Positions 1 through 13,300 of a stretch of 64,000 nucleotides of DNA are shown here, one piece after another. Every line of letters starts with the position of its first letter. Positions within the stretch are counted from its first letter, which is position 1. Both the position numbers and the translations under genes were made by a program. The stretch is from positions 37,043,919 through 37,107,918 of the forward strand of contig OZ022257.1 of assembly GCA_963978905.1 (NCBI GenBank). The letters are read 5' to 3'. The notes under the pieces are model-generated. The model made no database searches, was not told the DNA's origin, and worked only from the letters and a program-made list of their open reading frames with translations. This stretch comes from Trichostrongylus colubriformis. Lineage: Eukaryota; Nematoda; Chromadorea; Rhabditida; Trichostrongylidae.

Positions 1-34
1 GTAGAAGAGTGAATGAGCGAAAAAAACCGTGTGA

Positions 35-40
35 TTTATT
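35..40 (-). terminator. Poly(A) signal of tps
   Basis: AATAAA on the minus strand, about 52 bases after the tps stop codon at 94-92. It is the first canonical signal downstream, and cleavage would fall within the first 30 bases of the window. Confidence 0.6.
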
Positions 41-91
41 ACAGTATATTTGACTTAGACTGGGCAGGAACAAGGAATCATCCATAGAGGC

Positions 92-3000
92 CTATTCACG
101 TCGAACGATGCTGATTTCGCGGATCGTCGCCTGTGCCATGGCGCCCAGCAACACTTCAGGGCACGAGACGAAGGCGATGTTTGTGTTTTTGTGCGACCCA
201 CACAACTCTCGAACCTGAAGATAAACAAGGATTCCAACAAAAACACTTTCTAGGAAAAATCCAAAATTCGAGAAATGTGGATCAAATTGAGAATGTAGAC
301 CTGAGATTGGATCACAGATCTGAATATGACTGTTTTGCATCGCACTTTTTTCCGATTTCGTAAGCTTGAAATGGTCACCTCATCTGGTTCAAATGCAACG
401 AGAATGCTGACGCAATTCACGGTGAAAGGCTTGCCCTTGCTCCTTCAAAACGCCCTGTGGTCAAGCATTTTCACACGCGAATGCGTTAGTTGACTGCGTA
501 TCCCTATCACACATCATAAATCCACGCTGCTCCGATGCAATATATTCAGTAAAGCCGCACACGGTAAAACACGTCCACCGAAGAAGTCAACTGAGGGAGA
601 AAAGCATCTCCTTTCTCGTGTTTCTAGCCCATTTTCTGCCTCTAATTATCACTCTCTACATATTTGGAAGGCATTATAGAAGGCTACGTATAAATTACGA
701 TCACTTCGATTTCCTAACTCGCCTTCAAATATACCTAACCAATAATCGTAATAAATGTTTGTCTGCTTTATGCATTAGCCGCATCGTATTTCAACTATGT
801 AGTTAGATCAACAAGCATCTCATTCACGCAAGCAACCAATCAATTTCTACTGAATTTCAATGGAATCAACACGAAGCATAAAATTTACCTTTTGTTGGAG
901 TGGCTCATCTGTAGTCACCCATATCGTGTAAACACCGGAAGGATTCTGCCTGAGACACTCCTCCAACATAGGCAAGTCCGTTGCTGAATCACCGCACACC
1001 AGTATATTGCCTTCCTGCAACTCTTTTTTGAGATTTCAAAAAAAAAAAAACACTTTAATAAGTACTTTGAAGGTGAAGCAGCTAAACAGCCAGCCCAGTT
1101 CCGTTTTGCCATTGAAGAAACTAGTTTCTTGATCATTATTAAAATCATTGTTTTGCTGCATTACCAATTCCTCTCACGGCTGTGTGCCTCACGTGAGTGC
1201 TGAACGCTGGGATCCCTCGGTAAGCACGTATAAATTCTTGTAGCCAGCCTAGCCTAGTTTGCACCACAGGTATTAGGAGCCTGGAGCCCTCCTGATATAG
1301 AAGGGGTGAAAGCGCCACAACTTCACCTGTAATACTGTTGAAGACAACTGTCATCATGTACCGAACTGCACTGAACTCATATCGAAATTTCAGGGTTCTG
1401 CAGAGTAGCACCGACTGAGTCGGTGACGTCGCAAAGTATGAAACAACTTGGATTGGCAACATACACTCAAGGGCTTACCATATGCTACTCAAGCCTCACC
1501 ACTTGTGTCGTGGAGTACAGCAGTTCTCCCTGAACTTTCCATGCATTGAGCGCCTGGCGTATGAGGTTGGTGCAAGTCTTGCAACACGTATGACTTTTTG
1601 GAAGGCCTTGTTGTTTCATAGTTTCCAGATATATACAGGCAAAGAATTTATCGGTGTCTTCTACCACCTGCTCACAATGACTGGGTAGCTACTTGATGCC
1701 TTCGCCCGGAAGTTCACCAGCTACGATTTGAGAAACCTTTTTTATGTGAATTCTCAGGACCCTGACTAACAAGGGGAGGATCCCATGTCGAAGGGGCCAT
1801 TTGTAACGAAACATACATCATCAGACACGTTTCTGGATGCTGATCTCGAATCAGTTTTCAAAATCTGCAAAGCGATTCTCTGAAAGGAGTTATGGAGGTT
1901 TATCTGAATGAACGGTTACACGATGGAACGTGATTTCATCACTGCGGCTGTAAAAGCGACGGCATCCACAGTGGTGGGGCACAGATGGCATGGAGGTAAG
2001 CGTTTGGACTTGAAATCGGCAGATCACGGATCGAGTCTTTGGTTTGGCACTTTTGCATTTCATAAAATTTCTCCTTTGTGCTTGAGAAGCATTTTTATGA
2101 TGATATGCATGCATTTTAAGGTTCCAAATTATGTATGGGTTGGTTTACTATCCCTGTCTTCAGGATTGCAGGAAGCTCCGTGATCCACCTTATTTAAATG
2201 CAGACTCTCATAACGCACGAATTAGGCGTCATTGCGTAAAACATTTACGATATTCGCGCTCAAGGGGTCGAGTTACCAATCTGTGCAAATTTTCAGCCGA
2301 ATCGAGTTTTTGGTCCAACTTCGGAAAATTGGGGGTGGCCGGGGTGATAGTTTTCGTGGTAGTGGTAGTTTTCGAATTTTCTGCTACAAAAGATCCTGCA
2401 ACCTGAACAAGGTTACAGGATCTACACATACCTGTTACACTTGTCCATCGCACAAAGCATACGTAAAAAGCGTCAGATAGGAGCATTTCTTGGCAACGGT
2501 CAACGACTCCTCCTTTGTGCAGTATGTTGCCGCCCAAGCCCGTGAATATTCCGAAATTTGGTCAAATTCTCGGGCTAAAAACTTGTCTCTAGAGGTAATT
2601 CGACTCCCTGAACACGATAATTGCACTAGTTTCGCACGAGAAGGACTGGCTGGCGCGCTATGGGCTCCCGAATTAACCGTGTGATAGTAATAGTTCTTCA
2701 GAAAAACCTCCATTACTCCATTCAGAGAGTCGCTTTGCAGATTTTGAAAACTCATTTAAGATCCACATTCAGAAACGAGTCTGATGATATATGTCTCGTT
2801 ACAAATGGCCACTTCGACTTGGGATCCTCCCCTTGTAAGTAATACTCGGAACACCTCAGGATAGGAGAGTATGTAGGATTAAGAGGACTCTGAGTACAGC
2901 TTTATCCTCTTTCTTGTCGACCATGTTAGAAGACAACAAGCTGCTCTTCGAGAAACAGTGAAAGCAACTATTAAATAGATTTTGGAGATGTTTGGCACGA

Positions 3001-6000
3001 AAAGTAGTCGTTACCGTGATACCGACGGGTTTAATTTTGTTTGCGGTACACCTGAGTAAATCTGAAGCATACAGAATTGACCCAACATGCACCCATAGTC
3101 AGCTCTGAAGACGATTTTCCTCCAACTTTCCACTGATATCCTTTTCATCAGCAAAGCAGTGTACTCAACTTCTGTTTCCAATAATGTCTCGCACCTCTTC
3201 TGCCAATCATCAGTGTATGAAAGATTCTGAGCAACTCATACTGCTACCTAGTTTTACTCACTGAGTATGTGAGGTACCCAAACTGCTTACTTTTCTGGGA
3301 ACAGTGAGAGAGTCTGCCGATTGTCGTATTAGTAGACTAATATTGCTGTTACTTATCGCAGAAAGACTTTCGGGTTCGCTTCCAAACCTCCAAGGATATC
3401 ATCCTAATGTGAGGGCGCACAACCACCCGCGGCTGGGTGGACAACATGATTCGTATCTCCTGATCCGAAACGATTAGAGCAGTGGGAAGCTGTACAATAA
3501 TAGGTGACATTTTAAGTGATCGTAGTACAAGAAATAGCAGCTGTTTTCCCAACTAGGGATCCTAAAGAGACTTGTATAATATTGCGTGTTCAAATATGGA
3601 GATTTTAAGTTGACCCGATTCCTGTACCTATACGAACTCGCTCATATAGGTTCTGAGAAAAGCGCCGGAGTATGCTCTCGATCGTGGCAATTAATACCTC
3701 ATAAAGTTCAAAGCAGCAAAATCGCAAGAAATTTTGAAAGTGTAGCAAAAGTCATGCACCGACCTAATACAATAACCTATGACGTACAACAATCAACTTT
3801 CCCTGAAGGGTTCCCATTGGCAGCTAAAGGTTTTATCATAGTGAAATAACCTTGCGGCTCCGAGGAAAAATGCGCTGTTCAAGCTTTTTCAATAAAACCA
3901 CAAAATTAGTTACCTTCAGGTCACACTTCATCTTCTCGCACAACAATCGTATTCCATCGCCCTTATTGAATGGTTCTTCAGTACCTTTTCCCTGCAATAA
4001 ACATTTCTTTTGATGTACTTATAGCCATACTACTACTATGTGCCTACTACTACCTAGTTTTCCCCATAACTACTACTAGCGAGTTTTCCCCATCACACAA
4101 GTCGTACAAATTTTGAAAAGGTGACGGACTTGCGCAAGTAGTATGCTACAAGTTCATTATCTTGAAAGAACCAGGAGGCGTTGGAGAAAAGGGAGATGGG
4201 AAGAAATGTACGTTTCGGAACAGCTATTTGGGGTAGGAACGGATAATAGGGAAACGCAAAACCCGGGTTTCAAATCGCGACGTTGTGATCTGTATTCGCA
4301 ATTTCCCGCGCATCATGCAAACTGCACGGGGCCTTTGGGACTGAAAGTTTGCGTTGTGGCGTACAGCGATTATGCAAGCTATGCGCGCCATACTGGAGGT
4401 CCCCAAGCGATGACGGTGCCCCACGCCTTATTGCGTGATCGCTTCTGGACTCAACTAGTACGGCCCCCATGCCGCACCGTATCGTCGTGCGTAGAACATG
4501 GACACTCGAGGTTTCTGTCCTAATGGCTAACACTCGAATCTGCATCCTTACCGAATTGCTCGTTGTAGGAGACGGGATCACAGGCTAATGTAATCGTCAT
4601 TTGGTGTTACGTGTGGCTCATATCATTAATTGATGATGATGTGAATAAATGAAGTGAAAGAACAAACAACAACAAACAAGTGAAATAATAAAAAGGAGAA
4701 TAAGAGTAAGAGTAAGAGCAAAAAATTTTAATAGTAAAAAATCCAGCTGCAGTAAAATACTTGGAATGAACTTCGAGTAACGGCTCTACACTCGGTACCA
4801 TGCCAAGCGATGTGTGCAATTGCGCCAACCTGAACGAACTGCAAGCACCGTAAACCCATACTGTAAGCCAAATTGCTCCTTCCCGTTGTCTTTGAGGTAG
4901 TGGTACGATGACTAGACTACCCGGGAAAAGAAGAATTTTATTGCAAATAAATTGCAAAGGAGGTGGTTAGCAATGTTTTGTGAGTTTAATGCACCCTCGA
5001 AGGGATATAACACGGGCGACGCCCGCAATCCATCTATACTTTCGTAATGCTTCGCTTCCTAGTGAACGCATCACCGTTGACCGCAACACGTACCAGTTTC
5101 GCGAGACTCCAATCGATATGTTAGTGACACTATGTCAATCGATATGTCCAAGAAAATACTTCCCTGTCGAAACAAACACGCAGAATAGAGGCCCCAATCT
5201 CCTGTTTTCTGGTAATTTCATTTTGTTCTTTCTCACTACAGCATTTAATGACCACAGTACTATTGTTTTCATTTCCAACTAAGGACAAAGTTATCATATC
5301 CGCTGCTGCCTGTTGTTGGCGCATCAATCATCTGCTAATGAACAGGCAGAAGACGCAAAAACCGTCCTCCGTAAGGAACAAATTTCATTATTTTTTTCAA
5401 ACTTTGAATTGAATTTTCGATTAGGCTCACTTTCAGCACGACTTTGGTGTCAAGCTTTGTTTTCTTCACATCCAAAATGTTGGAATCCGGATCGAGCATA
5501 CTGACGATGTGATGGATCTCATCGAACAATTCCTCACTCAACTCATTGCTCACCTTGAATTGATGAAGTTAAAACTCATTTAAATAGGATAGTAATGGTC
5601 AGTGCCATGATCAGAACTAATTTCTAGCGATCGCACACTCCACAGAAAAATACCAAATCTATTAATTCAAATGATGAGAGCACAGTGAAGCTACCGTGAC
5701 AATGAGGAACGGCGGACGTAATGCTGCATGCAAACTGCGTTAGCGCGAGCGACAAGTGTTTTGCTAAACTTGTCACGAATTGGCTGCATGCTGAAGGACG
5801 CGGTCACCGCCTCGTCCCGAGTTCGAGTGTGCAGTCACACATGCAAGATACAGTAATGATGCTAGCTCCATAACTAACTGACCCTGTACTACGTGCTCGC
5901 AAGGCTTACTCAGCGTCAATGTTTAGCTATTTTCTCCAAACTCTATGACCTTTTTCGCAAGTTCTATAATGACTCACTGAACCATAAATATCTTGATGTG

Positions 6001-9000
6001 CAATGGTGACATGTCCGTAATGTTTTTGTAGTCCAGAGCCAACCCACGTAAAAACGCGGAATTCTTGACGCTCCAGGAGCTGTTGAATATTTTGGAATAC
6101 CTAAATATAACAACACATTTCAAACTATAAAATTAAAAAACAAAGTATGTTATTAATATAAATATGACCATTCTTGAGCTATGTAGCTTGATATGGTCTT
6201 CCTGCAATGCCGCAGAGTACCTTCGAAGTACAAATTCTTCGAGGGAAATTCGTGTAAAACCAAATTTTGAGTGTCTTTCAAAGCCACAGGTCATAGAGGG
6301 GTACGGGCATGCTGTGGTGGAAAGGGGTTGTCGATTGTGGAGGTACGCCCTCAAATCTCCTGGAGCATCTCTCGGTGGCTGGCTGCCATAGCTCCATCCT
6401 GTTTCTCTCGAGAGCTGCACGTTTTTCGTTTTATAATATGTTTCAAAAGCTGACCTGATCAAGCAACTGAAGATGCTTTTCTGGTATACTTGTGTCCTTG
6501 AACTTGTTCGCAGGATCTATAAACCATTCTCGTCCAGCCGAGGCACCGTAGTAGTAGTATCCTGGTGGAATTGTAGAGACATCAAGAACCCCTGAAAGAA
6601 ACGATAAGCTTCTTCATAAGGTTGTGGACATAAGAATCATTGATGTGAATTCCTAGTGAAAACAGTCTATGTTCAAGTTCTATAGTACAGACATTACATA
6701 GGTTACACAAGGAGTTCCTGCCATTTTGCACATTGACTAACTCCTTATGGTTTTCCTGTTTACTCAGGTGCATTTTAATGGAGAAAAAAAACCACTCTTT
6801 TCCCTAGATGGAGCCTGAGAGAGTTTCCCAGGAGTAACGCTATTCTAGATGTTATTTGAGACTATACAGAACCACAATTCTTGCTTGTAGCATTAATAGT
6901 GTCACATAGAAGAAATGAGATGCTGCCGAGCCGTGGATAGGGAGTGTGGCCCTGCAAGCCCACATATAAGGAGAAAAAAAAATCCACTGCACAGTTTTTG
7001 ATCAATCTTTGGTCGTTTCGTGGATACAGTCTATCACGAAATCCACCACCCACTTCGTTGCATTTGTATTGCACTGAGCATTGAATTCTGCTATGGGAAT
7101 TGATCGTGGTTCCTCGGAAATGTGCTCATTTAATGAAGACGCATGATCCAACATTTCCCGCGATGACGCACATAACAACCTCGAAAGATAGGCTACTCAA
7201 AAAAAAATAACTGCACAAAAACAGGTACAGAAGTTGTGCTCGATCCTAAGTGAATCTCGGAAGTATCACATAAATTACCACTTTCTTTCTGCGTTTCGAA
7301 GCAATTGTTAAACGAGAGACGATTTCAAAAGGAAGGAATGCCTTTCAACATTTTTTGATTCGAAACTTTCTTTTGGTTCCAAAGATTTATGTTTGAGCAA
7401 TGCTAGGTATACTTAACGTCCAAAAGTTGAACAACTAAAATGGCGGACCTAGCAATAAGTTCAAAGGCACAGTGAGAACGATTTCTCTTGCATATGATTA
7501 CTTCTTGGAAGACGCCTTTAGCCTTTGCCCTCGTGACAACGACTATGATTCTCCTGACGAGGAAGGTCTTCCAACTCATGACGCGCTTTTTGAAAGCTGT
7601 TTTTTGCATGTATGGGGGTACGTACAACAATCATATAACTGATGTCCATTTTTGCTGAGCGGCCCTACGAATGCCAAAAAAGGGGTTGATGGTTCGATCC
7701 CCACCGAGGACAAATTTTTGCAAAATTTAGATTTTCAGTTTTTGGGCTCGTAAACGTTTGAATATGAAGATTAAGTGCAGTAATCACATTCAGAACTCCG
7801 GACTGCCCTCTACTGCCAGTTTTCAGCAAGTTTGACAGTCCAATTTTTTGACCTTTTAACGCTCATAGCGCACGAACGAGGCGTTTTTGCGTCAAACGGA
7901 TTCGATATTCGTGTTCAGGAGGTCGAACTACCCCCAGGGGTAAGTTTCCAGCCCAATCGAAGTTTTGACCCAAATTCGAAAATTTGAGCGGGGCATTGGT
8001 ATACCTTCGACTGCACGTTCAACGAAGGAGACGACGGTATCGCTTGTCAACAAATCCTGACTATTCCTCTTGCTTGATGCTTGGTTGGTCAAGCTATAAC
8101 GATAGGAATCCATGCTGTGCATATTCCACTGATTTTCAGCGATTTTGTTAGTCACTCACTTCTACAAATAGAAAGGGCATGTATCCATGACCAAACGTCT
8201 TTCTCGAAGTTAAGGTCAAAATTTGGAATTGGCTAGAAATGCGTCTCTAGGAATAGTTTGACCCCCTGAACACGAATATGGCACTCATTTTGAGCGAAAT
8301 CACGAATTTCGAGCGCTACGGGCCCTTTCATGTCCAAAAAGGTCACATCACCAAATTCATGTGACAATTCGTAAATAGAGTCATTTTGGCATGCTGTCAA
8401 CGAAAATCATAGTCATTTGGCATAAACAGACATAACTGAAGATGAAAAAGTGAAGGCAAAAACAAACGCAAAACTTCGGAAGTACCGGGACCCGAACCAC
8501 CAACCTATGCCCTTCGATCGACTGAGAGTCCACCGTCTTATCCAGTAGACCATCCGATCGCTGCGGAAGACTCACATCGGGGAACTGTTGTGAAACTGCT
8601 GCACACTTTTAGTACATGGTGGAGGTAAGATCTTATTTTTCCCGTATTTGACTTTCTTTTGGATGTGAAATAGAAAACACCTTTGGATCTGCACATGGTT
8701 AATGTTACAAGGAGTATGCGTTACAATAAGAGGGGTTAAAATCGCCTTTTTGGAAAAAAATTTTTTTACTCCTTTTTTGGCATTCGTAGGGTCGCTCAGC
8801 AAAAATGGAAGTTAGTTATATGTTTCATGTAGGTACCCCCATATAATGGGGAAAACCGTTTCCCAAAAGCGCGTCATGACCTGAAAGACCTCCCTTGAGC
8901 CCCCTCGTGTATTCGACGGATTATGAGATGACAACTGAGAATACTAGCGGTAATTAAGACATATCGTTTCATTCAGGCAAAGTGCCCTCTCTCAACTTCT

Positions 9001-10314
9001 GCTTTTTTTTCAGAAACACGAACTCTGTTATTTTTGCGAGACTAAAAACATTCACGAAGAGAAGGAACTGCTAAGACTCGAGAGGTTATTAGTAGGTATG
9101 ATGAGTCACGATCGATTCTGTTACTCTTAGCACTTCCTTCAAATAGCTTAGCTACCAGAACCTCACAATGAGAATTATAGACAAGGTAGATAATTACCCT
9201 TCGAGCGCATGCGCTCAGAAGTATTCAGAATATTGGAATCAATGATACCAAAAACAAGAGTGATGTACAAGAATACTGCTTCCATAAGGTCCGAGTTCCT
9301 AAAGTTTTCTCATGTACCAATGTTACCCTGTCTATATGCTTCGGCGAAAACGCGCATATTATGTATATTGCTCGTACATTTCGAGATCAACCTGTCGAGA
9401 AACGAGTGGGATTCACTACGCCGGGTAGGGTAGGGGCCGCCAGGCGAATTTCTGCGCGTCCGCCGGCGGCGAGCAGCACGGCATGTACCAGTCGTTTAGT
9501 ATTCCGCTCAAGACGCTATGAGCTGGTACCGTGAGGGACCTTTGAAGGTAGGCAAACTCCTGGAGCTTTCAACTTGCAATCTTTAAAGGTCGCTTACGGT
9601 ATCAGCCCATTGCGTCTTGAGCGGAATTCCCAACGGCTCGTACTGAAAACCCGCGAGTGCGGTGCCGCGAGCGGAAATTCGACCTATCCACCTCCACCCG
9701 CGCCAGCTCGCATGTGTTCATTTGACCCAAATGAAAAATCCGCTATGCATTACTACTAGGCTTCTAATGTCAAAATAGATATCGTGAAAACCTACCAACA
9801 TGCATCATGGGTGCAGTGGTGAGAATGCAGCAGGTCTGCGCACACCGTCGAGCAAACTGCGCCTGAAATAGTGATAACATTGCGACGATGACTGAGAATG
9901 GGAACAGCAGAACACGCTGTTAATTTGTAGATGATTATTTGGAGCAGACCACCAAGCAGTAATTACATAGTGCGGTGGGTAACATGGTCTCTCAAGACTT
10001 AGTGTGTGGAAAGTGGTCAGTACTTCAAAGCAGCTATTCATTTTGTGATGGGAGCAACAAGATCGGAAATAGGGTTCTTATTCACTTGGACACTGCATCA
10101 AGTATGTACTATATACTACAAGCACCGGCATCAAACAATTAACTCATGATTACCAGGTTCATCAAGTTTAAAGAGGACAACGTCATACCTGAATAACTCC
10201 GGAGTAAGCTGGTTGGATACTGGACGGATAACTGCACGCGTAACTCTTCAGCGTACCATCTCTATCTGTGAAGAAGTAGTACAGATGGTCCGCATCGTAC
10301 AGCAACTCTACAGC
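92..10314 (-). CDS. tps-2: tps C-terminal HAD phosphatase-like domain, eight exons
   Basis: Exons 10314-10189, 9862-9796, 6591-6455, 6100-5978, 5553-5431, 3991-3914, 1014-889 and 214-92. Landmarks: [20 protein letters not shown], then [127 protein letters not shown]; and [20 protein letters not shown], then eight residues and the stop. HAD motif I (DRDGT), a Thr-rich motif II (LTTAP) and motif IV (GDSATD) are present, so a phosphatase fold with intact acidic residues is seen; whether it is active is not shown. Nematodes also have a separate trehalose-6-phosphatase, gob-1. In-frame codons for ITEKNLQ precede the CAG at 10315, so the first exon may start further upstream, up to about 10,380. 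The donor at 5977 (gtgagt) is chosen over an earlier one because only it keeps the frame. Confidence 0.96.
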
Positions 10315-13300
10315 CTGAAGATTTTTTTCCGTGATGTCAGAAGAATTTGCGGACGAATTACTCGAATGCACACTTCTCGCTCGTTATAGGGTATTCAGTA
10401 CTTTGCTGGCCATCACTGAAGGGACAACTCGCTTCCGATGCAAGGATTCGTGATTTGACAGTTCAGATAGCTGGCCTTTCTAGCAGCCTCTTCCGAGCAA
10501 TCCTATCCAAAACAGTCATATTGAAGGATGGAGGATCCATTGATATCGATTGATAATGTGGGCTTGTGCAGAAGGTGGAAGCCGCTCATGGACCGTACCA
10601 GTGACTGAGTCTAATCACAAAACTTTATGACTATTAAGCGAAAAAAAAACCATTCATGCGCGGATGGCCGGCTAACGCAATGGATTACACCTACAAAAAG
10701 TGATCAAAATTGCAGAAGTGGGCATTTTATAGAGAGAATAGCCCATTCGTCCAATGAGCGCCGTGGGTGAGAAGTACCAGACGTGAGTACAGCGTGAAGA
10801 TAAATTTCTTAAAGTCACGCACTATCTTCACCAAACCACATCTTGCGAAGCTGTTGTTTAGGTGATTACACAGAGGCCACTCTTGACCAGCCTCGTGTAT
10901 GCGCAATGGATATCACGGAGATCAATTGATGTCTGTTAAGACAATTAAAAAAGAGATAAAGCGAACGGAAGTGCCCATGGGAAATCTCTGACAAAAAATC
11001 CAGTTCTTTAGAAACACTGTACTATGAACAAGCACGGAGCCTTCAGTCGGCGCAGTCGGGCTTCAGAGCACCTACGGTATCAAGGTTCGCTTGAAGACAT
11101 CGGGAGGGGGTCATTTTGGCCTACGGTAGTTCGGACGAGTTTAAGTGGCCGCCATTGCACAAACTCGCCAATTTGACGCCTTGGCATGGTGCCAAGAGGA
11201 GATGTTTTTATTATAAACTTGTTCTTTCCTTTTACCTTTCCCTTTGTTCTTTCTTATACTGTTTCTAGATGTACTTTTACATGCATGCTTATGTAGTTGG
11301 GAATGGCCACTGCACTGCGCTGAGAGTCAGGTGCTACAATCGACGTTGACCCGCGGCCCGTCTCCTACAGTGGACAACTCGGAAAGTCAGTGTGTTGGTG
11401 CGAATGCGATGCGAATACACACAACAGCGGCGTGCTTTTGAACCCGGGCTTTTCGCCGATTATCGCTTCTACCACTTGTTTCGGACCCCTTCCGGTTCCT
11501 TTAAAACAGTGGAGTCAGGTTCCGTGGAGGTCTTCTGTGGGAAGCTTCCTAAGGATTGGCTCTCCGCTTCATGGAAGTCACAGAGCCCTTGCTGCTCGGT
11601 GAACGCTGATAAGATCTGAAGTGTCATTTTCCATGCCTCAAACCTGCCTCCGGAAATTTCAGTGGTAACGGCACGTTCTGGCTCTTGGGAACGAGGGGCG
11701 CTGGGAACCCAGAAAAAAATTGATTATTCAAGAACACCAAGAACAACATGAATCTCCTTAGGTACCCAGAGTGAACGGATTTTATTGTTTGCAAGGTTAT
11801 GAACGGGGACGACGAAGTTTCGGATTTCGCCCAGGAGGTGACACTTCCTACTCACTCGGAACAAGCCCCTGTCCCTGTTCGTGCAGAAGGCTGTTACGGA
11901 GTGACGATAAAAATACTTTGTCAGAATTCGTTGAAGTTCGACTAAAGTAGGGTTGAAAGTGGAGGAGAAAAACTACTCTTTTTGGCACCCCTGTATATGA
12001 TGATCGATGTTCTCATCCTAGAAATCCCTCGTAGTACCACATCTGGAAACGTACAGAGAAATGGGTAATGATTAAATATTGATTGAAAAGGACACCAACC
12101 TTTTCGACTTCTTCCTTGAATTTCTCCTCCGAGACTGGATGCGAACTGGTTAGGGTCTGAAAAATAATCGTATTGAGAACAACGCGCGAAAGAATTCATC
12201 CAGATATGGTTTGAAATACCTCACCAATACATTTGTAGAAATTCAAGCGAAAATCACTCAAATTCAAAGTGCTGTATCGTTACTTAGGAGCGCTTACAGA
12301 GTGGTTGTACACGAGTAAAAAATTGAAAATCGATTTATTCAATTTGAATAATTGCAATTCATTTGGATTTGATTGTCTCGGCGACCCATTTGATCCCTTC
12401 AGAGACACCTTCATTGGTCAACGCCGAGCAGCCTTGAATTTGCCATACTCGATCGCGAATTTCGGTGAGCTTTAAACGTTTCGATATTTCCGACGCTGGA
12501 GCTGACGAGACGAGATCTTGCTTATTCGCGAATATCAAGACTGGCACACGGCTGAAAAACGTAAAAATAAGAATGAAACCTAAAAAAGGTAAGCAAAAAA
12601 TGGAATGGTTAGTTGAAGAGCGGGGTATGGATAATGGAGACAAGTAAACTGATGTACTGTCTTCTCGCTTTTCGTACAATTTAAACATTTTGCAACGCAG
12701 TCAAACAACCCCAAACAGCTAATTGATCAAGGAATGATTTCCCATGCGTCAAACTGACGGTCTTTGCAAAATTGTGCAACGTCATTTTCGCAGCATTCGC
12801 TGAATAACCCTTGATAGAAGTTGTCTGAGGACCTGATTCCGAATATAATCTCCGATTGACACCTCCACCAGGGCACTTACAATTACTGATGCCTTTAGAG
12901 AGATCAGTGCAAAAATGTTTTGGTGCAACTGCCGTTTCTCGAGATTGTAATAACTTTACTTATAGTGACGCAATTCATAGCTCATAAGTACTATATGAAC
13001 CTTGTTTCGGTAGCATAAAGAACCGCTTCTCAATACCAATTGTCTCAGAGTGCACTATGGTGTACGGCAAATACTAAAGCTGTGACTTGCGTCTGAGCTA
13101 CAATAATAGAAATACAAAAAAGATTTCGAAAAAGTTACACTTAGATACGAAGCAATACAACATGTGCGGATAACCACAGCCTGATGCTTACCGCCTGCTC
13201 TAATAATAAGCCTACATCTCGCGTTCTCCCATCCTTTCCTTGCATAGCAAATCAAAGAGCGATTCCGGAACGTTTCGGCTACTTCTGAGGTCAACTGTTC

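Noticed and set aside
915..1462. Minus-strand open frames of 77 and 105 codons
   Set aside because: The first overlaps the real tps exon 1014-889 in another frame; the second has no domain or splice context.
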